From Curtobacterium sp. MCJR17_020 (GTDB lineage: Bacteria > Actinomycetota > Actinomycetes > Actinomycetales > Microbacteriaceae), in contig NZ_CP126260.1 of assembly GCF_003234365.2 (NCBI RefSeq), forward strand, positions 3,410,001 to 3,474,000: DNA of 64,000 nucleotides, read 5' to 3'. The notes under the pieces are model-generated. The model was not told the origin of the DNA. It saw only the letters and a list, made by a program, of their open reading frames with translations, and did not search any database. Within the stretch, counting starts at the first letter, position 1. Each line of letters opens with the position of its first letter. The position numbers and the translations under genes were made by a program. Below are positions 10,532 to 18,931 of the stretch, one piece after another.

Positions 10532-10568
10532 GAAACCGGCCCGGCACGAGGGTGTGCGGGCCGGTTTC
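10532..10568 (-). terminator. Terminator of the NlpC/P60 gene
   Basis: gaaaccggccc (10532-10542) pairs with gggccggtttc (10558-10568), with an inner gcac/gtgc pair. It lies 45 bp past the stop of the upstream gene. Confidence 0.7.
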
Positions 10569-10612
10569 GGCGATGTTCACGGGTTCGATGCCCCGCGGTC
10601 GGGTCTGGTGCC

Positions 10613-11656
10613 TCAGATGCCGAAGCGGACGATGTGGTAGTCGCTGGTCCAGATCGGACGGATCGACACGGAGCCACCGGGCTTCGGGGCATCCATGATC
10701 ATGCCGTTCCCCATGTAGAAGCCGTCGTGCGCCTCGTTGTTGAAGATGACGACGTCGCCGGGCTGCGCCTCGGACTCGGGGATCGTGGTGCCGGCCTGGT
10801 CTTGCAGCGGCACGGAGTGCGCGAGGTTGATGCCGTACTGGGCGTAGACGAACATGACGTAGCCCGAGCAGTCGAAGCCGGACGGGTCGGCGCCGCCGAA
10901 GACGTACGGGGTGCCGATGTACTGCTTGGCGGTGGCGACCACGGCCGGCAGTGAGAACGGGGTGTCCGCGGCGCTGGAGCTCGCCACGTAGTCGGCGGCG
11001 GACGGGCCGGTGTACGAGGCGTACTGCTCGGCGGTCTGGGCACGCGCCGCCTGCGTGGCCGATGCCGCCTGCTCGGCCTGCTCAGCGGCTGCCTCGGTCG
11101 CTTCGGCCTGGTCGGCTGCAGCCTGCTCGGCCGCTGCGCGTGCGTCGAGCGTCGCGGTCGACGTGGCTCCGTAGCCGTCGCGGCTCGTGCCGGCCAGTGC
11201 GACGGCGTCGGACACCGAGAACTCCTGGCTCTCCGTCGCACGGACCTGGCGCTGCGCGTTCGCCGCCTCGGTGCCGGTGGAGGTCTGTGCGGCGAAGGCC
11301 GGCGCGACCGCCACGGTGCCGAACATGCCGGCGGCGACCGTCAGGACGATGGGGGCGAGGAACTTGCGCTTGCGCGACGACGAGCTCGCCTTGGCAGCGG
11401 TCGCGGTGGCTGCGGCCTGTGCGGCACGACGGCCGCCGGGGAGCGGGGCGGAGCGGACCGGGACGACCTTGCGGGTCGGGCGCGCGTCGGCCTGGCGGAC
11501 GGACCGTCGGGTGAGCGGTGCGTCGGTGGCGTTCTCGGTGTTCGTCGGGTTGGCGGGCGTCTGGTCGTCCGCGGCGGAACCGGTCTGCGTCAAGGGTGTG
11601 GTCTCCGGCGTCTCGTCATCACGCTGCCGTGGGTGTCCGGCGACGTGCAACCCCAT
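10613..11656 (-). CDS. NlpC/P60 peptidoglycan endopeptidase
   Basis: The 347-residue protein has a long basic cytoplasmic N-terminal region (about 1-97), a hydrophobic signal/anchor (APIVLTVAAGMFGTVAVAP, about 101-119, cut near AFAA), an Ala/Glu-rich coiled-coil (about 165-205), and a C-terminal NlpC/P60 domain (about 230-347). The catalytic Cys is in FDCSGYVMFVY and the His in EAHDGFYMG. Such enzymes cut stem peptides (D-Glu-mDAP or equivalent) for cell separation, like RipA. The start is uncertain because no strong ribosome site is seen. Confidence 0.88.
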   Translation of the reverse strand: MGLHVAGHPRQRDDETPETTPLTQTGSAADDQTPANPTNTENATDAPLTRRSVRQADARPTRKVVPVRSAPLPGGRRAAQAAATATAAKASSSSRKRKFLAPIVLTVAAGMFGTVAVAPAFAAQTSTGTEAANAQRQVRATESQEFSVSDAVALAGTSRDGYGATSTATLDARAAAEQAAADQAEATEAAAEQAEQAASATQAARAQTAEQYASYTGPSAADYVASSSAADTPFSLPAVVATAKQYIGTPYVFGGADPSGFDCSGYVMFVYAQYGINLAHSVPLQDQAGTTIPESEAQPGDVVIFNNEAHDGFYMGNGMIMDAPKPGGSVSIRPIWTSDYHIVRFGI

Positions 11657-11680
11657 CCGTTCGTCATCGTTTCCGATCGA

Positions 11681-11719
11681 GGCAGGAGACGGGTTCGAGA
11701 CGTCCTGCCACGGGTCTCC
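11681..11719 (-). promoter_or_regulatory. Leader of the NlpC/P60 gene with competing stems
   Basis: In the 5' leader, ggcagga (11681-11687) pairs with tcctgcc (11703-11709). The overlapping ggagac (11685-11690) and gagac (11697-11701) can instead pair with gtctcc (11714-11719). The folds exclude one another, as in attenuators. It does not fit the c-di-AMP (ydaO) motif often found before such genes. Confidence 0.35.
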
Positions 11720-11793
11720 GGCTCAGGCGCAGCGCGGGGACTCGACGAGTGTACGGGGCCGTCGTTACCTTGTCGAGATGAAACGGGCCGTTT

Positions 11794-11809
11794 GTAACGA
11801 AACGGTAAA
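11794..11809 (+). promoter_or_regulatory. GTAAC-N6-GTAAA direct repeat upstream of NlpC/P60 gene
   Basis: GTAAC (11794-11798) and GTAAA (11805-11809) are spaced by 6 bases, the layout bound by OmpR-type regulators of the MtrA/GlnR kind, which are known to control cell-wall hydrolase genes in other actinobacteria. Next to it is the palindrome aaacgggccgttt (11781-11793). Confidence 0.35.
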
Positions 11810-11833
11810 GAAGCCCTGGTCAGGGCCGCGAAA

Positions 11834-12529
11834 TCAGTCCCGCTCGATGTACACGTGCTGCGCGACCTCGACGGGGAGCTCGATGCCCGAGTCCTCGCCC
11901 TCGACGCGGACGGCGACGTAGGCCCCGGCGCGCTGCACGCTCGCCAGACGGCCGGGCATGACGCCGGCCGTGCGGAGCTGGTGCAGCAGCTCGGGCTCGA
12001 ACTGCACGGGCTCGCCCAGACGACGGATCACACCGGTCGCGACGGCGTCGGTGCCCTCGGTCGCGGCGACGATGTTCTGCACACCGTCGAGGAACCCGGC
12101 GGCTGCGGGGCCGCCGATCTCGGCCAGGCCGGGGATCGGGTTGCCGTAGGGCGACTCGGTCGGGTTGCCGAGCATCTCGAGCAGGCGGACCTCGACCTGC
12201 TCGCTCATGACGTGTTCCCACCGGCAGGCCTCGTCGTGGACGAACGCCCAGTCGAGTCCGATGACGTCGGCCAGCAGGCGCTCCGCCAGACGGTGCTTGC
12301 GCATGACGTGGGTGGCTCGGGAGCGCCCTTCGTCGGTGAGCTCGAGGTGGCGGTCGCCGGAGACGACGACCAGGCCGTCGCGCTCCATGCGGGCGATGGT
12401 CTGCGAGACCGTCGGGCCGGAGTGGCCGAGCCGCTCCGAGATGCGAGCGCGCAGCGGAACGATCGCCTCCTCCTCCAAGTCGAGGATGGTGCGAAGGTAC
12501 ATCTCCGTGGTGTCGACGAGATCGGTCAC
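11834..12529 (-). CDS. dtxR: DtxR/IdeR-type iron-dependent repressor
   Basis: This 231-residue regulator is nearly colinear with diphtheria DtxR. With the GTG at 12529 as residue 1, the metal ligands fall exactly on the DtxR numbering: Met10, His79, Glu83, His98, Cys102, Glu105 and His106. The helix-turn-helix is SGPTVSQTIARMERDGL (37-53). A C-terminal FeoA/SH3-like domain follows. With Fe(II) it represses iron-uptake genes. A Shine-Dalgarno gaggcgg supports this start. No DtxR box is visible near its own gene. Confidence 0.94.
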   Translation of the reverse strand: MTDLVDTTEMYLRTILDLEEEAIVPLRARISERLGHSGPTVSQTIARMERDGLVVVSGDRHLELTDEGRSRATHVMRKHRLAERLLADVIGLDWAFVHDEACRWEHVMSEQVEVRLLEMLGNPTESPYGNPIPGLAEIGGPAAAGFLDGVQNIVAATEGTDAVATGVIRRLGEPVQFEPELLHQLRTAGVMPGRLASVQRAGAYVAVRVEGEDSGIELPVEVAQHVYIERD

Positions 12530-12703
12530 GGTCCGCCTCTCATGTCTGGGCCCAGCGGCCACCACCCTACTTGTTCGGACCGACGAACTCCGACCGACAC
12601 TTGCACGGGGCAAGAAGAGGGCCGTGGCCACAGCGCTCCAGGCCTCCCCGTCCGGCCGGTACAGGCGCACCAGCACTGGGATCGCGCTCGGTAGGATCGG
12701 TGC

Positions 12704-13819
12704 ATGGCAGACATCGTCATCCCCGCCGAACTCCTCCCCACCGACGGCCGCTTCGGCTGCGGACCGTCCAAGATCCGCGGCGCGCAGCTCGAGTCCCTCG
12801 TGACGCGCGGGGCCACGATCCTCGGCACGTCCCACCGCCAGAAGCCCGTGAAGGACCTGGTCGGCAGCGTCCGCTCCGGGCTCGCCGACCTGTTCCAGGT
12901 CCCCGAGGGCTACGAGGTCGTCCTCGGCAACGGCGGCTCGACCGCGTTCTGGGACGCCGCCGCGTTCGGCCTCATCGAGCGCCGTGCCGAGAACCTGTCC
13001 TTCGGCGAGTTCGGGTCGAAGTTCGCCAAGGCCGCCGGTGCCCCCTGGCTCGAGGCTCCGCACGTCGTCGAGGCCCCCGGTGGATCGCTCGCCGCGCTCG
13101 AGCCCGTCGACGGCGTCGACGTCTACGCCTACCCCCACAACGAGACCTCGACCGGCGTCATGGCCCCGGTCGTCCGCGCCACCGGTGACGCCGGAGCACT
13201 GACGGTCGTCGACGCCACGAGCGCCGCCGGTGGTGCCGCGTTCGACGTGGACGCCGCCGACGTCTACTACTTCGCCCCGCAGAAGAACTTCGCCTCCGAC
13301 GGCGGCCTGTGGCTCGCGCTGTTCTCCCCCGCCGCGATCGAGCGGGTCGAGCGCATCGCAGCGAGCGGTCGGTACATCCCCGAGTTCCTGTCGCTCAAGA
13401 ACGCCGTCGACAACTCGCGCCTGAACCAGACGCTGAACACCCCGGCGATCTCGACGCTGCTGCTGCTCGACGACCAGGTCCGGTGGATCAACGAGTCCGG
13501 CGGTCTGGCCTGGGCGGACACCCGCACGAAGACCTCGTCGTCCACGCTGTACGACTGGGCCGAGTCGGTCGACTACGCGACGCCGTTCGTGACCGACCCC
13601 GCAGCCCGCTCGCAGGTCGTCGCCACGATCGACCTCGACGACTCGATCGACGCCAAGGCCGTCGCCGCGACCCTGCGCGCGAACGGCATCGTCGACACCG
13701 AGCCGTACCGGAAGCTCGGGCGCAACCAGCTGCGCGTCGCGACGTTCACCGCGATCGACCCGGACGACGTCGCGAAGCTCGTGCAGGCGATCGACTTCAC
13801 GGTCAACGCCCTGCGCTGA
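12704..13819 (+). CDS. serC: Phosphoserine aminotransferase
   Basis: SerC makes phosphoserine from 3-phosphohydroxypyruvate and glutamate with PLP, in serine synthesis. The 371-residue protein is of the actinobacterial class, starting with FGCGPSKIR and with the PLP-binding Lys194 in FAPQKNFASDGG; SHRQKPV and the C-terminal LGRNQLRVATF also match. The ATG at 12704 lies 6 bases after TAGGAT (12692-12697), so the mRNA is leaderless. It is divergent from dtxR. Confidence 0.95.
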   Translation: MADIVIPAELLPTDGRFGCGPSKIRGAQLESLVTRGATILGTSHRQKPVKDLVGSVRSGLADLFQVPEGYEVVLGNGGSTAFWDAAAFGLIERRAENLSFGEFGSKFAKAAGAPWLEAPHVVEAPGGSLAALEPVDGVDVYAYPHNETSTGVMAPVVRATGDAGALTVVDATSAAGGAAFDVDAADVYYFAPQKNFASDGGLWLALFSPAAIERVERIAASGRYIPEFLSLKNAVDNSRLNQTLNTPAISTLLLLDDQVRWINESGGLAWADTRTKTSSSTLYDWAESVDYATPFVTDPAARSQVVATIDLDDSIDAKAVAATLRANGIVDTEPYRKLGRNQLRVATFTAIDPDDVAKLVQAIDFTVNALR

Positions 13820-13862
13820 CCCGTCCGTCGCGCGGGCCAGCGCCGGCGACGAACACCACCAA

Positions 13863-13902
13863 AACGACGAAGCACCACGGGATCCCGTGGTGCTTCGTCG
13901 TT
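13863..13902. terminator. Perfect 40-bp palindrome, bidirectional terminator
   Basis: Bases 13863-13882 and 13883-13902 are exact reverse complements (aacgacgaagcaccacggga on the left). It lies between convergent serC and the DUF3027 gene. Confidence 0.8.
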
Positions 13903-13915
13903 GTTCGGGTGCGTG

Positions 13916-14605
13916 TCAGGAGCGGTGGAAGTCCGGGTCGACCTCACCGGCATCGAGCTGGGCGCCGTCGAGGTCGGCGTCCGGGTCGACGGGCTGCACG
14001 CGCTGCGCGCGACGACGGCGAGGGGGCTGCGGGGCGTCGTCGACGTCCTCGTCAGCGGTGTCGGCGAGCGCGTCGACGTCCACACCATCGATGTCGTCGT
14101 CGTCCGGTTCGTCGAGGTCGTCCTCGTCCGCTTCGAACTCGGCGTCCTCGTCGTCCTCGTCGTCCTCCGACTCGTCGTCGGCTTCGTCGTCGTCCGAGTC
14201 GTCGTAGTCGGCGTCCTCGTCGTCGTCCGAGTCGTCATCCGACTCGTCATCGAAGTCGTCGTCCTCGTCGTCGGACTCCTCGTCCGACTCGTGGTCCTGC
14301 GCCGCCCGGTACTCGGCCAGTCGCTCGGACCACGGCACCCACTCCGGTGCGACGAGCGAGCCGTCGCCGGGCATCAGCTCGACCTCGAGCACGGTGGGGT
14401 CCTCGTCGCCGACCTTCGCGACGCTGACGGTCCAGCGCCAGCCGGGGTAGCCCGGCATGCGGTTCGCGAACAGGACGGAGACGACGCCGTCGCCCTCGTC
14501 CACGGTGCCGACGGGCGCGCCGATGCTCGATTCGGGGGTCACCTCGAGCAGCGCGGTCCGCGCCAGGTCGGTGTAGTCAACAGGTACTGCGTCGCTGTCT
14601 GTCAT
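13916..14605 (-). CDS. DUF3027 protein with long acidic tail
   Basis: The 229-residue protein has an N-terminal DUF3027 domain (about 1-105) with the family signature APEWVPWSERLAEY and GYPGWRWTVSVA. It is followed by about 85 residues made almost only of Asp, Glu and Ser, then a basic PPRRRRAQR patch. The fold is known only as a conserved actinobacterial domain without a proven function. The next gene upstream, 4 bp away, encodes a cold-shock protein, a neighbourhood that is conserved. The Asp-rich part is encoded by a GAC/GTC-type microsatellite. Confidence 0.85.
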   Translation of the reverse strand: MTDSDAVPVDYTDLARTALLEVTPESSIGAPVGTVDEGDGVVSVLFANRMPGYPGWRWTVSVAKVGDEDPTVLEVELMPGDGSLVAPEWVPWSERLAEYRAAQDHESDEESDDEDDDFDDESDDDSDDDEDADYDDSDDDEADDESEDDEDDEDAEFEADEDDLDEPDDDDIDGVDVDALADTADEDVDDAPQPPRRRRAQRVQPVDPDADLDGAQLDAGEVDPDFHRS

Positions 14606-14609
14606 GGGG

Positions 14610-14987
14610 TCACGCCTCCAACTGGTCTGCGACGTGCCGCAGGATGGCGGCGAGTCGATCGCCGTTCTTCGGGTAGCGGCCGTGGCGGAGGTCTCCGCTG
14701 ATCCGGTCGAGTTCCTTCACCAGGTCCTCGACGATCACGGCCATGTCGTCTGCGGAGCGACGGGTCATCCGGGACAACGACGGCTGCGGGTCGAGGAGCC
14801 GCACGGACAGTGCCTGCGACCCCTTCTTCCCCTGCACGACGCCGTACTCGAGCCGGGATCCCGCCTTCACGGTCACGACGCCGTCGGGCAGCGAGGACGC
14901 GTGCAGGAACACCTGGTCGCCGTCGTCTCCGGTGATGAAGCCGAAGCCCTTGTCGTCGTCGTAGAACTTGACCTTGCCGGTGGGCAT
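14610..14987 (-). CDS. Cold-shock domain protein with C-terminal extension
   Basis: The 125-residue protein has a cold-shock domain at residues 1-66 with both RNA-binding motifs (KGFGFI and VFLHAS), plus a helical C-terminal extension (about 70-125, DMAVIVEDLVKELDRISGDL). This longer form is typical of actinobacteria; it binds single-stranded RNA/DNA. The ATG at 14987 follows gaggagtcc. It is cotranscribed with the DUF3027 gene. Confidence 0.9.
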   Translation of the reverse strand: MPTGKVKFYDDDKGFGFITGDDGDQVFLHASSLPDGVVTVKAGSRLEYGVVQGKKGSQALSVRLLDPQPSLSRMTRRSADDMAVIVEDLVKELDRISGDLRHGRYPKNGDRLAAILRHVADQLEA

Positions 14988-15042
14988 GCGTGGACTCCTC
15001 GAGGTCGTGGTACGGCCGTGGTGCGTCGGATATCCTGGGTCG

Positions 15043-15342
15043 ATGGCCAATCCGACCCGATCAACCGGGAACCCGCAGGATTCCGCAGAACCCCCGGTGA
15101 CGTTCAATCGTACCGAACGCGCTCTGGCGTTCATGATCGGTGGGATCATCATCCTCGGCCTGCTCTGCTTCGTCGCGATGATCATCATGTGGCTCACCGC
15201 TCCGGCCGCCCGGGGCACGATGCCGTGGCCGGTGGTCATGGCCATACCGCTCTACGGCTTCCCGATCGCCATGGTCCTGGTCTTCGCCCTCCTCGGCATC
15301 ACCTGGACGCGCCGCGCACGAGCCAACCGGACGGCTCGCTGA
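15043..15342 (+). CDS. Small two-helix membrane protein
   Basis: The 99-residue protein has a polar N terminus, two membrane helices (about 29-51 and 65-87) and a basic tail TRRARANRT. I do not assign a family. It is leaderless: TATCCT (15031-15036) lies 6 bases before the ATG. It is divergent from the cold-shock gene and 28 bp ahead of the helicase-associated gene, probably the same operon. Confidence 0.8.
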   Translation: MANPTRSTGNPQDSAEPPVTFNRTERALAFMIGGIIILGLLCFVAMIIMWLTAPAARGTMPWPVVMAIPLYGFPIAMVLVFALLGITWTRRARANRTAR

Positions 15343-15370
15343 CGTCCGCCCCGGACGCTGGCACCGGACG

Positions 15371-17134
15371 ATGACGACCACCGCCGACCTGGCCGCCCGA
15401 CTCCGGGCGTTGCCGGACGACTCCCTCGAACGACTCGTCGCTGCGCGGAGCCTGCCCCCGGCTGCCCTCGCTGAGACCGGTCCGCAACGGATCACCGACT
15501 TCTTCGACCTGGCCGAGGCGCTCCGCACCGACGACGCCGTCGACGCTGCCGTCGAGCACCTGCCCCGCGCCACGATCCTGGCGCTCCGCGACGGCGGGGA
15601 CGCCGACCGCCTCGGTCCGGCGATCACGCTCGGCCTGGCCGACGAGGACGGCGCCGTCGACGACGCGGTCGCCGCACGCGTGGCCGCCCACCCCGACCTC
15701 GTGGCACTGCGATCGACGGGAGGCCCGGATCGCCCCGACCGCGCCGCCCACGCCGACGACGTGGCCGGCCAGGACCGCGCGCGAACCACCGGCGCCGAGC
15801 AGGCGTTCTCGAGCATGACCGTGCTCGCCGAGCTGCTGCGTGCGGTGGACGCCGGCACCGTCCGAGAACTCGTCAAGGGCGGCATCGGCACCCCGCTCGC
15901 GAAGACCCTGGCCGAGCGCATCGGCACCGACGCCGACGTCGTGCCCGGCCGCCTCGCACTGCTCGCCCGGGTCGGGTTCGCCGACCCGGGCTCCGGCCGG
16001 TGGACGGTCACCGACGCCGGACAGGACTGGCTCGTCGCCGACTGGCCGGACCGCTGGGCGACGCTCGTGTCGGCCTGGGCGGACACCCTCGGCCCCGCGG
16101 TGCACGAGGTCCTCGCACTCGCCGACGACGACCTGCGCGACCTCGTGGCCCTCGGCCGCTGGGCGTACCCGGCGGGCTCCCGCTGGCTCGACGCCGTGCT
16201 GCTCGACGCGGCCGGCACCGCCGCGTCGCTGGGGCTCGCGGTCGACGGCATCGTCACGAGCACCGGCCGAGCGCTGCTGGACGGTGACGCCGGGCCCGCG
16301 GCGGAGGACCTGCCCGGCACCGTCGACCAGGTGTACCTGCAGCACGACCTGACGGTGATCGCTCCCGGCCCCCTCGCCCCGGTCGACGACGCCGCCCTGC
16401 GCACGGTCGCCGTGCTCGAAGCCCCCGGACTGGCCGCCCGCTACCGCATCTCCGAGGACACCCTGCGCACCGCGTTCCGCGCCGGGCACTCCCGCGACGA
16501 CGTCCTGGCGCTGCTCACCCGGCTGTCGTCGACCGGCGTCCCGCAACCCCTCGCCTACCTGGTCGACCAGGTCGCCGGACGCGACGGCAGCATCGTCGTC
16601 GACCGCGGCGAAGGCGGGGTCGGCACCGTCGTCCGCGGTACCGCGGACCAGCTCGACCTGATCGGTGTGGACGCCGAACTGCGGCAGATGGCGTGGGACC
16701 GCAGCGACCTGACGACGCTCACCACCCGTTACCCGGCGCACGTCGTGCACACCGCGCTCGAGGACCAGCGCTACCCGGCCGTGCTCGCGACCGGCGCCCG
16801 CCCCGAGACGCACCACGGGCCTCCCGGTCGGCGCAGCCCCACCGGACGCTCGCCGGAACAGGCGGCGCACGCACTCGTGGAACGGCTCCGCCTGACCACC
16901 CAGCGCGGCGACGCGGAGCCGGAGCAGGAGTGGCTGGGGCGGCAGATCGACCTGGCCGTGCGCGGTCGCACGCCGATCCGGCTGACGGTGCGGATGCCGG
17001 ACGGCTCCGAGCGGCCGTTCTCGATCATCCCGACCTCGGTCGCCGCCGGACGCGTCCGTGGGCGCGACACCAGTGTGGACGTCGAGCGCACGCTGCCGCT
17101 GTCGCTCGTCGTGTCGGTCGAGAGCGACGCCTGA
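15371..17134 (+). CDS. Helicase-associated (XPB/Ssl2-like) domain protein
   Basis: The 587-residue soluble protein has winged-helix-like repeats in its N-terminal half and the helicase-associated C-terminal domain in its second half (the YRISEDTLRTAFRAGHSRDD and LAYLVDQVAGRDGSI region, then VVRGTADQLDLI). It lacks Walker motifs, so it is not itself a helicase. It is consistently found just before the XPB-type helicase, as here (48 bp apart), and probably partners with it in DNA repair. Confidence 0.85.
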   Translation: MTTTADLAARLRALPDDSLERLVAARSLPPAALAETGPQRITDFFDLAEALRTDDAVDAAVEHLPRATILALRDGGDADRLGPAITLGLADEDGAVDDAVAARVAAHPDLVALRSTGGPDRPDRAAHADDVAGQDRARTTGAEQAFSSMTVLAELLRAVDAGTVRELVKGGIGTPLAKTLAERIGTDADVVPGRLALLARVGFADPGSGRWTVTDAGQDWLVADWPDRWATLVSAWADTLGPAVHEVLALADDDLRDLVALGRWAYPAGSRWLDAVLLDAAGTAASLGLAVDGIVTSTGRALLDGDAGPAAEDLPGTVDQVYLQHDLTVIAPGPLAPVDDAALRTVAVLEAPGLAARYRISEDTLRTAFRAGHSRDDVLALLTRLSSTGVPQPLAYLVDQVAGRDGSIVVDRGEGGVGTVVRGTADQLDLIGVDAELRQMAWDRSDLTTLTTRYPAHVVHTALEDQRYPAVLATGARPETHHGPPGRRSPTGRSPEQAAHALVERLRLTTQRGDAEPEQEWLGRQIDLAVRGRTPIRLTVRMPDGSERPFSIIPTSVAAGRVRGRDTSVDVERTLPLSLVVSVESDA

Positions 17135-17182
17135 GGTGCACGGTCACCCGAACGCAGGTGACGACGGCTAGGCTGGCAGGTC

Positions 17183-18880
17183 ATGAACGGACCGCTGATC
17201 GTGCAGAGCGACCGCACCGTGCTCCTCGAGGTCGCACACCCCGACGCCGAGGACGCACGCCACGAGCTCGCGGCCTTCGCCGAACTCGAACGCGCCCCCG
17301 AGCACGTGCACACCTACCGCATCACCCGCCTCGGCCTGTGGAACGCACGGGCCGCCGGACACGACGCCGAGGCGATGATCGCCACCCTCGAGCGCTTCGC
17401 CAAGTTCCCGGTGCCGCAGAGCGTCACCGTGGACATCCGCGACACGGTGTCCCGCTACGGCCGACTCGTCATCCGGCGTGAGGAACGCGAGGACGCCCCG
17501 GTCATCGCGAACTCCCCCACCGAGGAACTCGAGCGACTGCCCGTCCTGCTCCTGACCGCCGAGGACCCGTCCGTGCTGGCCGAGGTCATCCGGTCGAAGC
17601 GGATCAAGCCACTGCTCGGCGACATGCGGACCCCCTCCGAGGTCGAGCTGCAGCCGTGGGCACGCGGGCAGATCAAGCAGGAACTCGTGAAGCTCGGCTG
17701 GCCGGCCGAGGACCTGGCGGGCTACACCCCCGGGCAGCCGCACCCGATCGATCTCGACACGGCCGAGTGGCACATGCGCCCGTACCAGGAGCAGGCCGTC
17801 GACACGTTCTTCGCGCAGGGCTCCGGTGTCGTCGTGCTGCCCTGTGGCGCCGGCAAGACCCTGGTCGGTGCCGGCGCGATGGCGACCGTCAAGGCGACCA
17901 CGCTCATCCTCGTGACGAACACCGTGTCCGCACGGCAGTGGCGCAGCGAGCTCCTCAAGCGCACTACCCTGCAGGCCGAGGACATCGGCGAGTACTCGGG
18001 CAGCGTCAAGGAGATCCGGCCGGTCACGATCGCGACCTACCAGATCCTCACCGCCCGTCGGAAGGGCGAGTACACGCACCTGTCGCTGCTCGACGCCCTC
18101 GACTGGGGCCTCATCGTCTACGACGAGGTCCACCTGCTGCCGGCCCCGGTCTTCAAGCTCACCGCCGACCTGCAGGCCCGCCGACGCCTGGGCCTGACCG
18201 CGACGCTCGTACGCGAGGACGGCCGCGAGGGCGACGTCTTCTCGCTCATCGGCCCGAAGCGCTACGACGCTCCGTGGAAGGAGATCGAAGCGCAGGGCTA
18301 CATCTCGCCGGCCGAGTGCTACGAGGTGCGCATCGACCTGCCGCACCAGGAGCGCCTGGAGTACGCGGCCTCGAGCGACGACGAGCGCTACCGGCTCGCC
18401 GCCACCTCGCCCGCGAAGACCCCGGTCGTCCGCGAGCTCATCGAGAAGCACCGCGGCGAGCAGATCCTGGTGATCGGGCAGTACATCGACCAGCTCGACG
18501 AACTGGCGGCGTCGCTCGACGCGGCCGAGATCACGGGTGCGACCCCGGTCGACGAACGTGAGCGGCTGTACGACGCGTTCCGAGCCGGCGAGGTGGACGT
18601 GCTCGTCGTGTCGAAGGTCGCGAACTTCTCGATCGACCTGCCCGACGCCACCGTCGCGATCCAGGTCTCCGGGTCGTTCGGGTCACGGCAGGAAGAGGCG
18701 CAGCGCCTCGGTCGACTGCTCCGTCCGAACAAGGACGGCCTGCCGGCGTCGTTCTACACGCTCGTCGCACGGGACACCGTCGACCAGGACTTCGCGCAGA
18801 ACCGGCAGCGGTTCCTCGCCGAGCAGGGGTACTCCTACACGATCCTGGATGCCGACCAGGTCCAGGCGCCCGTGGGCTGA
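17183..18880 (+). CDS. XPB-type superfamily 2 DNA repair helicase
   Basis: The 565-residue enzyme has an N-terminal damage-recognition-like domain (1-190), then two RecA domains: Walker A PCGAGKT (near 218), DEVH box YDEVHLL (near 315), motif III LGLTATLVRED, motif VI QEEAQRLGRLLRP. The DEVH box and the RED-like motif in TLVREDGRE are marks of XPB. It is a 3'-5' DNA translocase. Bacterial XPB proteins are linked to nucleotide excision repair, but the exact role in actinobacteria is not settled. Confidence 0.93.
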   Translation: MNGPLIVQSDRTVLLEVAHPDAEDARHELAAFAELERAPEHVHTYRITRLGLWNARAAGHDAEAMIATLERFAKFPVPQSVTVDIRDTVSRYGRLVIRREEREDAPVIANSPTEELERLPVLLLTAEDPSVLAEVIRSKRIKPLLGDMRTPSEVELQPWARGQIKQELVKLGWPAEDLAGYTPGQPHPIDLDTAEWHMRPYQEQAVDTFFAQGSGVVVLPCGAGKTLVGAGAMATVKATTLILVTNTVSARQWRSELLKRTTLQAEDIGEYSGSVKEIRPVTIATYQILTARRKGEYTHLSLLDALDWGLIVYDEVHLLPAPVFKLTADLQARRRLGLTATLVREDGREGDVFSLIGPKRYDAPWKEIEAQGYISPAECYEVRIDLPHQERLEYAASSDDERYRLAATSPAKTPVVRELIEKHRGEQILVIGQYIDQLDELAASLDAAEITGATPVDERERLYDAFRAGEVDVLVVSKVANFSIDLPDATVAIQVSGSFGSRQEEAQRLGRLLRPNKDGLPASFYTLVARDTVDQDFAQNRQRFLAEQGYSYTILDADQVQAPVG

Positions 18881-18895
18881 CGTACGCACCGCTCT

Positions 18896-18917
18896 CAGGA
18901 AACCATTAGGCAACGGT
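18896..18917 (+). promoter_or_regulatory. 11-bp direct repeat upstream of PhoP-like gene
   Basis: CAGGAAACCAT (18896-18906) and TAGGCAACGGT (18907-18917) are adjacent and match at 7 of 11 positions. OmpR-family regulators bind such repeats, so autoregulation is possible. Confidence 0.4.
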
Positions 18918-18931
18918 CAGAAGATAGGACC

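Noticed and set aside
11657..11830. c-di-AMP (ydaO) riboswitch before the NlpC/P60 gene
   Set aside because: This class is common at such genes, but the conserved core sequences are not recognisable here, only generic stems.
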